Source: Chryseobacterium cupriresistens (GTDB taxonomy: Bacteria; Bacteroidota; Bacteroidia; Flavobacteriales; Weeksellaceae). From it: a stretch of 64,000 nt of DNA. The notes beneath the pieces are model-generated. The model saw nothing but the letters and a program-made list of their open reading frames with translations, made no database searches and had not been told where the DNA came from. This document shows, piece by piece, positions 18,258-26,724 of this stretch. Position numbers and translations under genes: made by a program. Position 1 is the first letter of the stretch. Each line of letters opens with the position of its first letter. The stretch lies in NCBI RefSeq assembly GCF_046614675.1, contig NZ_JBKKJT010000001.1:310001-374000 (forward strand), in the 5' to 3' direction.

Positions 18258-18803
18258 ATGACAAAACTAATTACAATCACAGCCTTAACTTTTGGAGCAA
18301 TCCTATTTGGAACTAATAATGTTCAAGCTCAAAATACAACCGCAACTACAACCGTAAACATCACCCTGAACGATGTCATCTCTATCGATGCAGGAAGTAC
18401 AGCCATTGGTAATACGGTAGATTTTAACTATGTTACTGCAGCAGACTATAACTCTGATCAGACGATTACTAAAGCGAACTCTTTAAAAGTTACTTCCACA
18501 AAGAACTTTAATGTTAAAGTAAAAGCAGGAGGCGCTAATTTTATGAATGGAACCAACTTAATTCCTGTCAATGTTCTGACGATCAAAGCAGCTACAGCAG
18601 CCGGAACCATGGGCGGAACAAAAAATACTGTAGTTTTATCTGCAACGGATCAGAATTTAGTTACCAACGCTCCTCTTGGAAGTGCCTTAACATTGAACCT
18701 GGACTATACTATTCCAGCGGCAAAATCATCATCTTCTGATATTTTAGGTAAGCCGGCCGGAACTTATACTCAAACAGTAACGTATACTGCAACAGCTTTA
18801 TAA
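18258..18803 (+). CDS. Surface polymer subunit 3 (pilin-like)
   Basis: Start MTKLITITALTFGAIL; the mature protein is identical to those of subunits 4 and 5 and differs from subunit 2 by a single residue near the end (GKPAGTY). At DNA level it differs from its neighbours by scattered silent changes. Behind it lies a hairpin (18844-18864, AAGGC/GCCTT) that is also present after subunit 4. Same predicted role as subunit 2. Confidence 0.75.
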   Translation: MTKLITITALTFGAILFGTNNVQAQNTTATTTVNITLNDVISIDAGSTAIGNTVDFNYVTAADYNSDQTITKANSLKVTSTKNFNVKVKAGGANFMNGTNLIPVNVLTIKAATAAGTMGGTKNTVVLSATDQNLVTNAPLGSALTLNLDYTIPAAKSSSSDILGKPAGTYTQTVTYTATAL

Positions 18804-18910
18804 ATTAATTTTTCATATTAATATTTTGTGATTTGGTGTTTCGAAGGCTTCCTCAGGGGGCCTTTGATTTTGTATGTGAGGGTTTTTCTATTTATCATAT
18901 GAATAAACCT

Positions 18911-18979
18911 TGTAGTGATTTTACTACACGAACTTCCTTTTTCCACTACAAAGAAAATTTTAGCACCACTATAAATTTG
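18911..18979 (+). promoter_or_regulatory. Promoter cassette, copy 3
   Basis: Palindrome at 18911-18928, half-site, TAAATTTG box at 18972-18979. Confidence 0.55.
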
Positions 18980-19031
18980 CAGTATACAAAAGATAACAAT
19001 TAAATAAAAATAACAATAAAATATTACTGCC

Positions 19032-19577
19032 ATGACAAAACTAATTACAATCACAGCCTTAACTTTTGGAGCAATCATATTTGGAACTAATAATGTTCAA
19101 GCTCAAAATACAACCGCAACTACAACCGTAAACATCACCCTGAACGATGTCATCTCTATCGATGCAGGAAGTACAGCCATTGGTAATACGGTAGATTTTA
19201 ACTATGTTACTGCAGCAGACTATAACTCTGATCAGACGATTACTAAAGCGAACTCTTTAAAAGTTACTTCCACAAAGAACTTTAATGTTAAAGTAAAAGC
19301 AGGAGGCGCTAATTTTATGAACGGAACGAATTTAATCCCTGTCAATGTTCTGACAATCAAAGCCGCTACAGCAGCCGGAACCATGGGCGGAACAAAAAAT
19401 ACTGTAGTTTTATCTGCAACGGATCAGAATTTAGTTACCAACGCTCCTCTTGGAAGTGCCTTAACATTGAACCTGGACTATACTATTCCAGCGGCAAAAT
19501 CATCATCTTCTGATATTTTAGGTAAGCCGGCCGGAACTTATACGCAGACAGTAACGTATACTGCAACAGCTTTATAA
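19032..19577 (+). CDS. Surface polymer subunit 4 (pilin-like)
   Basis: Exactly 774 bases after the start of subunit 3. The mature protein is identical to subunits 3 and 5; the precursor differs from subunit 3 by one residue in the signal peptide (Ile for Leu in GAIIFGTNN). Selection is evidently keeping the protein constant while silent changes accumulate, or gene conversion keeps the copies alike. Confidence 0.75.
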   Translation: MTKLITITALTFGAIIFGTNNVQAQNTTATTTVNITLNDVISIDAGSTAIGNTVDFNYVTAADYNSDQTITKANSLKVTSTKNFNVKVKAGGANFMNGTNLIPVNVLTIKAATAAGTMGGTKNTVVLSATDQNLVTNAPLGSALTLNLDYTIPAAKSSSSDILGKPAGTYTQTVTYTATAL

Positions 19578-19684
19578 ATTAATTTTTCATATTAATATTT
19601 TGTGATTTGGTGTTTCGAAGGCTTCCTCAGGGGGCCTTTGATTTTGTATGTGAGGGTTTTTCTATTTATCATATGAATAAACCT

Positions 19685-19753
19685 TGTAGTGATTTTACTA
19701 CACGAACTTCCTTTTTCCACTACAAAGAAAATTTTAGCACCACTATAAATTTG
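19685..19753 (+). promoter_or_regulatory. Promoter cassette, copy 4
   Basis: Palindrome at 19685-19702, half-site, TAAATTTG box at 19746-19753. This is the last copy; no cassette precedes subunit 6. Confidence 0.55.
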
Positions 19754-19805
19754 CAGTATACAAAAGATAATAATTAAATAAAAATAACAATAAAATATTA
19801 CTGCC

Positions 19806-20351
19806 ATGACAAAACTAATTACAATCACAGCCTTAACTTTTGGAGCAATCATATTTGGAACTAATAATGTTCAAGCTCAAAATACAACCGCAACTACAAC
19901 CGTAAACATCACCCTGAACGATGTGATCTCTATCGATGCAGGAAGTACAGCCATTGGTAATACGGTAGATTTTAACTACGTTACTGCAGCAGACTACAAC
20001 TCTGATCAGACGATTACTAAAGCGAACTCTTTAAAAGTTACTTCCACAAAGAACTTTAACGTTAAAGTAAAAGCAGGAGGCGCTAATTTTATGAATGGAA
20101 CCAACTTAATTCCTGTCAATGTTCTGACGATCAAAGCCGCTACAGCAGCCGGAACAATGGGTGGAACAAAAAATACTGTAGTTTTATCTGCAACGGATCA
20201 GAATTTAGTTACCAACGCTCCTCTTGGAAGTGCCTTAACATTGAACCTGGACTATACTATTCCAGCGGCAAAATCATCATCTTCTGATATTTTAGGTAAG
20301 CCGGCCGGAACTTATACGCAAACAGTAACTTATACCGCGACGGCTTTATAA
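19806..20351 (+). CDS. Surface polymer subunit 5 (pilin-like)
   Basis: Encodes the same precursor protein as subunit 4. Its 3' end reverts to the form seen in subunit 2 (ACCGCGACGGCTTTATAATAAAAAA), which marks it as the right-hand end of the amplified block and suggests the array arose by recombination between two ancestral copies. Only 85 bases separate it from subunit 6 and no terminator is evident, so transcription may continue. Confidence 0.75.
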   Translation: MTKLITITALTFGAIIFGTNNVQAQNTTATTTVNITLNDVISIDAGSTAIGNTVDFNYVTAADYNSDQTITKANSLKVTSTKNFNVKVKAGGANFMNGTNLIPVNVLTIKAATAAGTMGGTKNTVVLSATDQNLVTNAPLGSALTLNLDYTIPAAKSSSSDILGKPAGTYTQTVTYTATAL

Positions 20352-20436
20352 TAAAAAAGAAACTTTTATCATCGCTGTAGATTTTTCGTGTTCATAAAGA
20401 ACAATTAAATAAAAATAACAATAAAGTATTACTGCC

Positions 20437-20982
20437 ATGACAAGACTAATCACAATCACAGCCATAACTTTGGGAGCAATCCTATTTGGAACTAACAATG
20501 TGCAAGCTCAAAATACAACCGCAACCACAGCTGTAAACATTACCCTGAATGATGTCATCTCTATCGATGCAGGAAGTACAGCAATTGGTGGTATAGTTTC
20601 CTTTAACTATGTTACTGCAGCAGACTATAACTCTGATCAGACAATTACCAAAGCGAACTCTTTAAAAGTTACTTCCACAAAGAACTTTAATGTAAAGGTA
20701 AAAGCAGGGGGACCGAATTTCGTCAATGGTTCAAACTCAATCCCAGTGGATGTTTTGACAATCAAAGCTGCAGAAGCTTCCGGAAGTATGGGCGGAACAA
20801 AAAACGACGTGGTTTTATCCCCAGGAGAAAGAACTTTAGTATCCAATGCTCCTCTCGGAAGTGCCTTAACACTGAATCTGGACTACACCATCCCGGCAGC
20901 AAAATCATCATCTTCAGATATTTTAGGTAAACCGGCCGGAACTTATATACAAACAGTAACGTATACCGCGACTGCTTTATAA
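20437..20982 (+). CDS. Surface polymer subunit 6 (pilin-like, diverged)
   Basis: 181 residues, same length and frame as subunits 2-5 with about 15-20 substitutions, concentrated in the middle (PNFVNGSNSIPVDVLTIKAA, EASGSMGGTKNDVVLSPGER). The donor-strand region and the VTYTATAL end are conserved. It has no palindromic cassette and is nearest to the chaperone gene, 80 bases on, so it may be co-transcribed with the export genes and serve as a base or adaptor subunit. Confidence 0.75.
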   Translation: MTRLITITAITLGAILFGTNNVQAQNTTATTAVNITLNDVISIDAGSTAIGGIVSFNYVTAADYNSDQTITKANSLKVTSTKNFNVKVKAGGPNFVNGSNSIPVDVLTIKAAEASGSMGGTKNDVVLSPGERTLVSNAPLGSALTLNLDYTIPAAKSSSSDILGKPAGTYIQTVTYTATAL

Positions 20983-21062
20983 TAAAAATTTTAGTTTAAA
21001 AGGTTCCTTTTGCTATGTTTTCAGTAGTTTTGGGAATCTTTTATTATTAAACTATTTACGCC

Positions 21063-21863
21063 ATGCACAAATTCATTCCCCTTTTCATTTTCTTTATCCT
21101 TACAGGATCTTCTTCACTTCTGGCACAAAGTATTTCTATGTCGCCTACACGTTTGTTTTTTACCGGCAATCCGGGAGAAAAAGTAACAAAGACAGTCACG
21201 CTTCAGAACAGCTCGGATAAGGATTATGTCTTTAATCTCAACTCTAAAGACTGGTTCAGAGAAGAAGACGGAAATAAGGTTTATCTTGAAGCAGGCAGTT
21301 CAAAAACGTCTAATGCTTCCTGGGTATCTACCTTAGAAAACACTGTAACAGTTCCTGCGAAAAGTACAAAGGAGATTGCAGTAACCATGCAGATTCCTGC
21401 AAACGCATCACAATCTGCCGTTACGAACAGTATGTTGTTTTTTACCCAGCTTCCTCAGCAGGCAGATAAGGCACGTGTTCAGAACGGTATTGGTATTATC
21501 ACCTTATTTGAGGTGGGACTTCACATCTTTTATACTCCACCGGGAAACCATGTAAAAAGTCTGGATATTACCAATATTGCAGAAGTGAGCAATGAGAATG
21601 CAGCGAACAGAAAAGTCGCAGTAAGCATTCACAATGATGGAAACACCATTAATGATGCTACCGTTGAGTTTGAACTCACCAACACAGACAGTGGCAAAGA
21701 AATAAAATTACCCGCAATTTCAATCTCCATGCTTCCGGATACCAATCAGGTCGTTCAGTTTTCTCTACCGGAGAACATTTCAGGGAACTTTCTTGGCGTG
21801 GTTATCGTCAAAATGGCAGAATCCAATGATTTACGTGTAGGAGAAAAAAACTTTAAATTTTAA
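21063..21863 (+). CDS. PapD-like periplasmic chaperone
   Basis: 266 residues. Signal peptide 1-21 (LFIFFILTGSSSLLAQ). The mature start SISMSPTRLFFTGNPGEKVT, followed by VTLQNSSDKDYVFNLNSKDW, is the pattern of the first Ig domain of pilus chaperones, including the Arg after Pro-Thr near strand A. VPAKSTKEIAVTMQIPANAS corresponds to the strand before the subunit-binding edge. A second Ig-like domain spans about 155-266. Predicted to bind unfolded subunits by donor-strand complementation. It is 10 bases from the barrel gene, so they form one operon. The fit to classical PapD is at fold level only; low sequence identity is expected. Confidence 0.7.
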   Translation: MHKFIPLFIFFILTGSSSLLAQSISMSPTRLFFTGNPGEKVTKTVTLQNSSDKDYVFNLNSKDWFREEDGNKVYLEAGSSKTSNASWVSTLENTVTVPAKSTKEIAVTMQIPANASQSAVTNSMLFFTQLPQQADKARVQNGIGIITLFEVGLHIFYTPPGNHVKSLDITNIAEVSNENAANRKVAVSIHNDGNTINDATVEFELTNTDSGKEIKLPAISISMLPDTNQVVQFSLPENISGNFLGVVIVKMAESNDLRVGEKNFKF

Positions 21864-21872
21864 TAGTAAGTC

Positions 21873-24677
21873 TTGAAACCACAGAATGGAATATCAACCT
21901 CAGTACTAAGAAGAACAATCTTATTTTTTGTATTTGTTCTTCTGCACTTTTCGTGGGCCTTTGCGCAGGAAAAAAAGGATATTCAAATCCATTTTGAAAA
22001 CGACAGTTTAGCTGTTGAAAAAGGTTCTACCTTTACTAATTTCCTGGTCATTGAGAATAAAAGTTCTGAAGAGATTATTATTCAGAATATTATTCCTCAG
22101 GAAAACTATCCGGGGTTGCTTTTCTATCCCAAAAATGACTTTACCTTAGGCGCTGGTCAGTCTAAAAATCTTCCTGTGAAACTGATTGCCAACGTGGATT
22201 TTATGAAACTTAGATCCAATAAGATCCAATTCCAGGTTTCGTACGCCACTCCAACGGTCACCAGAACTGAAAGCGCCTCGTTCTTCGTTGCTAAGGGCGA
22301 GAACAAAAACATCGCAGTTTATACCGCCAGCTACGAAAATTTCATTAACCCTGCTTTACCTCAATCCTCAATTCTGCTGACTGTAGAAAATCAGGGGTAT
22401 AGTAAACGCACCGTTAAAATTGATCTGCAATCCATTCCTGATGGTTTGGAAATTTTGCCAAAACAACAGACTGTATCCCTGGAAGGTTTGGAAAAACAAA
22501 CGGTTGAGATTAAAATTGCAGTCAGAAAACAGAATACACTTTATCCGGAATTTAATATTAATGCAATTGTCACAGACCTTCTTGATAATAAAATAGTGGG
22601 AAGCAACACGCTCTATTTAGTCATTTTATCGCACAACAGACAGATTGCCCGTGGAAATGAAGCGGTGAGCGGAAGTAATTTTGCGGAAATGAGCTATAAT
22701 GAAAACAGTTCAGGTTTCAATTATCTCCAGTTGAGGGGAAACACAGCATTTCGTGTTACTGATAATGTAAAATCGCGCTTCAATATCGGTGCAGATTACT
22801 ATGTTGAAGACGGCCTGTATAATCTCTATGATACCTGGCTGGAACTGGAGAGAAAAAATACGGTATTACGCTTGGGAAATGTTAACAGCAGCGATTACGA
22901 TTACCCGGTTTTCGGAAGAGGCGGGAAGGTTTCTACCAGATTTGGTAAAAATAATCAGATTGAAGTTCTTGCGCTGGAAAATAATTATAATCTGTATGGC
23001 ACTTTTTTCCAGCAAACAGAAGGATCTACCATGGTGGGTACAAAATATGCTTTTGGAAATGCTAAATCTTTTAATGGGAAAGTGTCTTATATATTCGACC
23101 ATGATCCGCGCTTTAACGTAGATACGCAGGTAGCGAATGCGGTAACATCATTGTTAATTAATGATAAACACACCATCCGCACGGAGGTGGGAGTGAGCCA
23201 CGAAAAAGGTCTTTTGAACAACGATGAAAATGCAGGAGCTTTACTGGGAGCCAATTACGAGGGGAAAATAGGGAAATGGGATATACAATCTGTCAATTCC
23301 TTTGCGACCAAAAGTTATGCAGGAATCAAAAGGGGATCCTTTTTCTCAAATCAGAGGATCGGCCGCCAATTTTCTGCCTCTCAGCGTGCTTTTATACAGT
23401 ATCAGAATTCACGGGTAGAACCTGAGTTCCTGAGTTTCCAGAATGAGCCAATCCAACCTGGGAACACCACTAATTTGCGTTATTATTTCAACAGTACAGA
23501 AGCTTTGGGAATAGGGTATCAGTTTTCTTTAAAGAAATGGAATTTTCTACTGTCTCCAAAGGTTGAAAAGCAAAAAACAGCTAATTTTTACACATCGCAG
23601 GAACTTTTTTCCTACCGCTTAGAAGCCAACATCAGCACTACATTAGGCGCCCACGGATTGAATCTGACGGCAGAATATTCTTATTCAAAGGAGAATGATA
23701 AACCAGACTGGTTCAACAGTTTGAAAACAACCTTGTCTTACAGATATAAGTCATTCTCCCTCAACGGAACGGCCCAATGGAACGCAACAAGTGTCTTTGA
23801 TTTAAATTCTTATTATAATGTAAACCGTAATTTCGCCAACTACAATGTATACGCCTCTTATAATTTCCAGATGTTTAATCATAATCTGACCGGATCTTTT
23901 TCAGCAGGAACCTTTTATTCGCAACTGTATCAAAATTTAAACAGCAATATCACAGGTAATCTGGAATATAAGATTTCGCCTTCCTGGTCCACCACAGGCT
24001 ATTTTAATCTTTCCGGGTATAAATCTACCGCTGAATACGCAAGCAGCGGCAGTTATTACCAGTTCAGAGCGGGGATTAAAAAATATTTTACCACCGCTAC
24101 GGCTCTTGGAAATCATAAAGTGGCTTTCCAGTTCTTTGAAGATAAAAATTTCAATGGACTTCTGGAGTCCGGCGAAGCAGTACTTGCTAATGAAATTGTA
24201 AAACTGGACAATTATGTAGCGATGACGGATAAGAATGGAAAAGTAGTCTTTCAGAATGTGCCAGAAGGTACTTACACACTGAAAGTAAACGAAAATGCAG
24301 GTGCCCGGTTGATGATGGATCCTTCCATTATGGTCCATAACAATATTAACCGCAAAGTGGGCCTGGTAAAAAACATCAGGGTAAGCGGGAAATTAACAGA
24401 GATCAGGCAGGCCTATGATGTTTTGGAAACGGATGTAACAGGAATAGTGGTGTATGCAAAAGGTGAAGATGGTGCAATCTATACTGCTGTGGTTAACCAA
24501 AGAAATGAGTTTGAGTTTTTCCTGAAAGATGGAAAATACAACCTCTATATTGAAAATGACAAATACAGCTATACACAACCTACCCAAACGATTCTGGTAA
24601 CAAAAGAAGGGTATTCAAAAACCGTGGTTTTTGAATATAAGAAGAAAGACACCACCATTAAGGTGAAAAAGTTTTAA
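21873..24677 (+). CDS. Large outer-membrane barrel in usher position
   Basis: 934 residues. It begins at a TTG (no ATG is available before the signal peptide), 10 bases after the chaperone stop. Signal peptide to about 32 (LFFVFVLLHFSWAFAQ). About 35-255: two Ig-like domains (KGSTFTNFLVIENKSSEEII). About 265-745: long alternating, aromatic-rich strands (GFNYLQLRGNTAFRVTDNVK; SLNGTAQWNATS; closing YYQFRAGIKKYF), typical of an outer-membrane barrel. About 755-815: an SdrD/carboxypeptidase-like Ig domain (FEDKNFNGLLESGEAVLANE, TDKNGKVVFQNVPEGTYTLK), then another small beta domain. Size and layout (N-terminal domain, barrel, C-terminal Ig domains) mimic a FimD usher, but I see no FimD sequence motifs. 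By position it is the subunit exporter. Function is inferred. Confidence 0.6.
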   Translation: MKPQNGISTSVLRRTILFFVFVLLHFSWAFAQEKKDIQIHFENDSLAVEKGSTFTNFLVIENKSSEEIIIQNIIPQENYPGLLFYPKNDFTLGAGQSKNLPVKLIANVDFMKLRSNKIQFQVSYATPTVTRTESASFFVAKGENKNIAVYTASYENFINPALPQSSILLTVENQGYSKRTVKIDLQSIPDGLEILPKQQTVSLEGLEKQTVEIKIAVRKQNTLYPEFNINAIVTDLLDNKIVGSNTLYLVILSHNRQIARGNEAVSGSNFAEMSYNENSSGFNYLQLRGNTAFRVTDNVKSRFNIGADYYVEDGLYNLYDTWLELERKNTVLRLGNVNSSDYDYPVFGRGGKVSTRFGKNNQIEVLALENNYNLYGTFFQQTEGSTMVGTKYAFGNAKSFNGKVSYIFDHDPRFNVDTQVANAVTSLLINDKHTIRTEVGVSHEKGLLNNDENAGALLGANYEGKIGKWDIQSVNSFATKSYAGIKRGSFFSNQRIGRQFSASQRAFIQYQNSRVEPEFLSFQNEPIQPGNTTNLRYYFNSTEALGIGYQFSLKKWNFLLSPKVEKQKTANFYTSQELFSYRLEANISTTLGAHGLNLTAEYSYSKENDKPDWFNSLKTTLSYRYKSFSLNGTAQWNATSVFDLNSYYNVNRNFANYNVYASYNFQMFNHNLTGSFSAGTFYSQLYQNLNSNITGNLEYKISPSWSTTGYFNLSGYKSTAEYASSGSYYQFRAGIKKYFTTATALGNHKVAFQFFEDKNFNGLLESGEAVLANEIVKLDNYVAMTDKNGKVVFQNVPEGTYTLKVNENAGARLMMDPSIMVHNNINRKVGLVKNIRVSGKLTEIRQAYDVLETDVTGIVVYAKGEDGAIYTAVVNQRNEFEFFLKDGKYNLYIENDKYSYTQPTQTILVTKEGYSKTVVFEYKKKDTTIKVKKF

Positions 24678-24687
24678 ATTTAAAAGT

Positions 24688-26121
24688 ATGAAAAAGATGA
24701 GGGCTTTTCTAATAGGAATTTTTATTGTTTTCTGCGGGTCTGCAGCCTCGAAAGCTCAGGATGTGTACCTGTCAGTTCCTGAAAGTAATATTTTTAACAG
24801 GACCGAATTTACCTCAGTACCTACAAGGGTAATGACGAACGCCAACAGAACCAACTGGGATTATGCCTTTTTGGGATTACTCCCAACCGCACCTACATTT
24901 ACCTCTGTTTCAGGACCAACTTTTACTCACTCTTCTTCTTCACTTACTTTACCTTCTTCCACGCTTCTGTGGCAGTTGGAAAGTATGGGCGGCCAGCTGC
25001 CCTATACCGGAATTTCAGGCTATTTGCCAGGTTTTCAGTCGTTCAGTACAAGCGCTGTAAAATGGTTTGAACCGCCATCGATCAGTCTCGCGGGAGGATT
25101 CAACCGGGGAAACATCAATTTTACATTTAAAATTCCTGCCTCACAATTTACGGCCAATGCTTTCCGTGCCGGGAATTACTCCATGGATATCACTCAGAAT
25201 TATAATGACTTCACACCCCGTAATTTTAAAACAATTTTAATTATTCCTTCATCTATACGATGGGTTGCAAACTCTTTAACAAAATACATAGAAATTTCTT
25301 CTTTGAATGACTATCGGAATACAAGCACTCGGGTGTGGGATTTGGGAAATACGGAAATCGCGAATACGGTTGATTTTAATTTTGGGGCGAAAGCTGCTTC
25401 CGCAAACATTCAGTTTACTTCTTCTAAAGGGGTTCCGGGAACCAGAAATATTGCCAGCATTAAATTGGGGAGTAACGGATCTGCACTTACCACCAAAGCT
25501 TTATCTGCCGATTTTCAGAATTTTTCCGCGGCTAATTTCAGTGTTGCAGCGGGAAACCGAAACAGCTTCACTCCCCAGCTTTATGTGTCTGCGGAAGATT
25601 TTAAAAACTTCTTTTTTGAAGCCGGAACCTACACGTTTGAATTGAACTTCAATGCCAGCAGTACAGATAACTCCATTAACAGCCTGCAAAATACGGCTGT
25701 TCAGTTGAAGGTGCTTCCCCTGTCGGAGATCACCATTCCCAGTTCCGGGCGCAATGTCAACTTCAATTTTAATACTGCTGCCCATTACACGGATGGTCAG
25801 TCACAAATGATTCCCAACCAGATTATGTTGTCTAATAATGAAAATTTTGAGCTCTATGTAAAATCGGACGAAAATTATTTCAAGAAAGGCGGTTTACAGA
25901 CCAACATTAATTCCAATATATTACAAATTGGTGTGGATGGAAGTTCTGTAAGTGTACCTTTATCCAAAACTCCTCAAAAAATACTCTTTAACGGAGCTCC
26001 GGTTCTGGATCGGGGACTAAATGTAAGATACACCATTTCGCCTGCGGGTGCCCAAAGTTTGGTAGGGAAGGAAAATACCACTTACTCTGTCAATGTGTAT
26101 TATAGTTTTACGGCAATTTAA
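24688..26121 (+). CDS. Putative tip or anchor protein of the polymer
   Basis: 477 residues, 10 bases after the barrel gene. Signal peptide to about 23 (FLIGIFIVFCGSAASKAQ). Three beta domains: about 25-200; about 205-340 (TEIANTVDFNFGAKAAS); and about 345-477 (GRNVNFNFNTAAHYTDGQSQ, LSNNENFELYVKSDENYF, TTYSVNVYYSFTAI). The last aligns along its length with the subunits (VDFNYVTAADYNSDQ, KNFNVKVKAGGANF, GTYTQTVTYTATAL), so this protein should be able to join the same polymer. The extra N-terminal domains would then be presented at an end, as two-domain tip adhesins are. The ligand is unknown. Anchor rather than tip is the alternative. Confidence 0.6.
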   Translation: MKKMRAFLIGIFIVFCGSAASKAQDVYLSVPESNIFNRTEFTSVPTRVMTNANRTNWDYAFLGLLPTAPTFTSVSGPTFTHSSSSLTLPSSTLLWQLESMGGQLPYTGISGYLPGFQSFSTSAVKWFEPPSISLAGGFNRGNINFTFKIPASQFTANAFRAGNYSMDITQNYNDFTPRNFKTILIIPSSIRWVANSLTKYIEISSLNDYRNTSTRVWDLGNTEIANTVDFNFGAKAASANIQFTSSKGVPGTRNIASIKLGSNGSALTTKALSADFQNFSAANFSVAAGNRNSFTPQLYVSAEDFKNFFFEAGTYTFELNFNASSTDNSINSLQNTAVQLKVLPLSEITIPSSGRNVNFNFNTAAHYTDGQSQMIPNQIMLSNNENFELYVKSDENYFKKGGLQTNINSNILQIGVDGSSVSVPLSKTPQKILFNGAPVLDRGLNVRYTISPAGAQSLVGKENTTYSVNVYYSFTAI

Positions 26122-26134
26122 CCCTACTTTCTGA

Positions 26135-26430
26135 AATAGTTTTCTTATAGATCCGTTTAATAGCGATAATTCATTCTGAGCGTATTTTGTCCGGGCATTT
26201 TACAGCTGTACTTCCGTGATAGCAATTGACCGAAACCACAAAACTTTCCAAAAGATTTCCTGAAGTATCTCCATAGATGCGTCTTCTTTTTTGATGAGTT
26301 TCCTTCATCAGCCCTATATTTTTAGTACCTGTGGATGTATTTTGGTAGTCTGGCTATCAATGATTGCCACTTCAGTCTGCCATTTTTATCCTGTATCATT
26401 CAGCTTTTTGTGATCAGTAATCTGTTGATA
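26135..26430 (-). pseudogene. IS5-type transposase remnant
   Basis: Minus-strand pieces read AIIDSQTTKIHPQ, then after lesions RRRIYGDTSGNLLESFVVSV and NCYHGSTAVK. This is the order and wording around the first catalytic Asp and the beta-strand region of IS5-family (DDE) transposases. Stops and frameshifts break it, and no terminal inverted repeats are evident. The 300 bases to the right (to 26724) show nothing else that I can support apart from possible further degraded pieces of the same element. The 64-codon plus-strand frame at 26335 is its shadow. Confidence 0.6.
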
Positions 26431-26724
26431 CTGTTCTATATTTCACCTTTTCTCCTATTTTCGATACTACCGGTAAACAGTCTGCCAGAGTCAAAATTCT
26501 CATGGAATCTGACACAGTCTTTTTTGTGAGATAAAACAGGACCTGTATTATTTCAGGTAAATCCCATTTGATTTTTTTTTCACTAATATGATATTTTTTA
26601 TAACTTGCCAGCTCCTGGAAGAAAGGTCTGAACTATATGTTTTTATTCGTATTTAAACAATATAACTCTTTCTGCCTTCTTTCAAAAAACAATTCAAACA
26701 GCTTCTAACCGTGATACTGAATTT

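Larger units (their letters stand above)
17371..20351 (+). repeat. Tandem duplication of subunit gene plus promoter
   Basis: Four near-identical units of regulatory cassette plus subunit gene. Start-to-start distances of the genes are 745, 774 and 774 bases (17513, 18258, 19032, 19806); the last two steps are exact repeats with only scattered silent changes, and the intergenic part is almost base-for-base the same. A fifth, more diverged gene at 20437 lacks the cassette. The pattern implies recent amplification by unequal recombination; copy number probably varies between strains. Confidence 0.9.

Noticed and set aside
17391..19753. CRISPR-like regular palindromes
   Set aside because: The palindromes are 774 bases apart, inside duplicated promoter regions, with no short spacers and no cas genes.
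18818..19852. Two identical 86-codon minus-strand frames between subunit genes
   Set aside because: They overlap duplicated promoter and terminator sequence and signal-peptide codons of the subunits; the identity comes from the DNA duplication, not from protein selection.
21873..24677. Classical FimD/PapC usher
   Set aside because: Position and domain order fit, but I cannot see usher sequence motifs or the plug; I therefore call it a barrel in usher position only.
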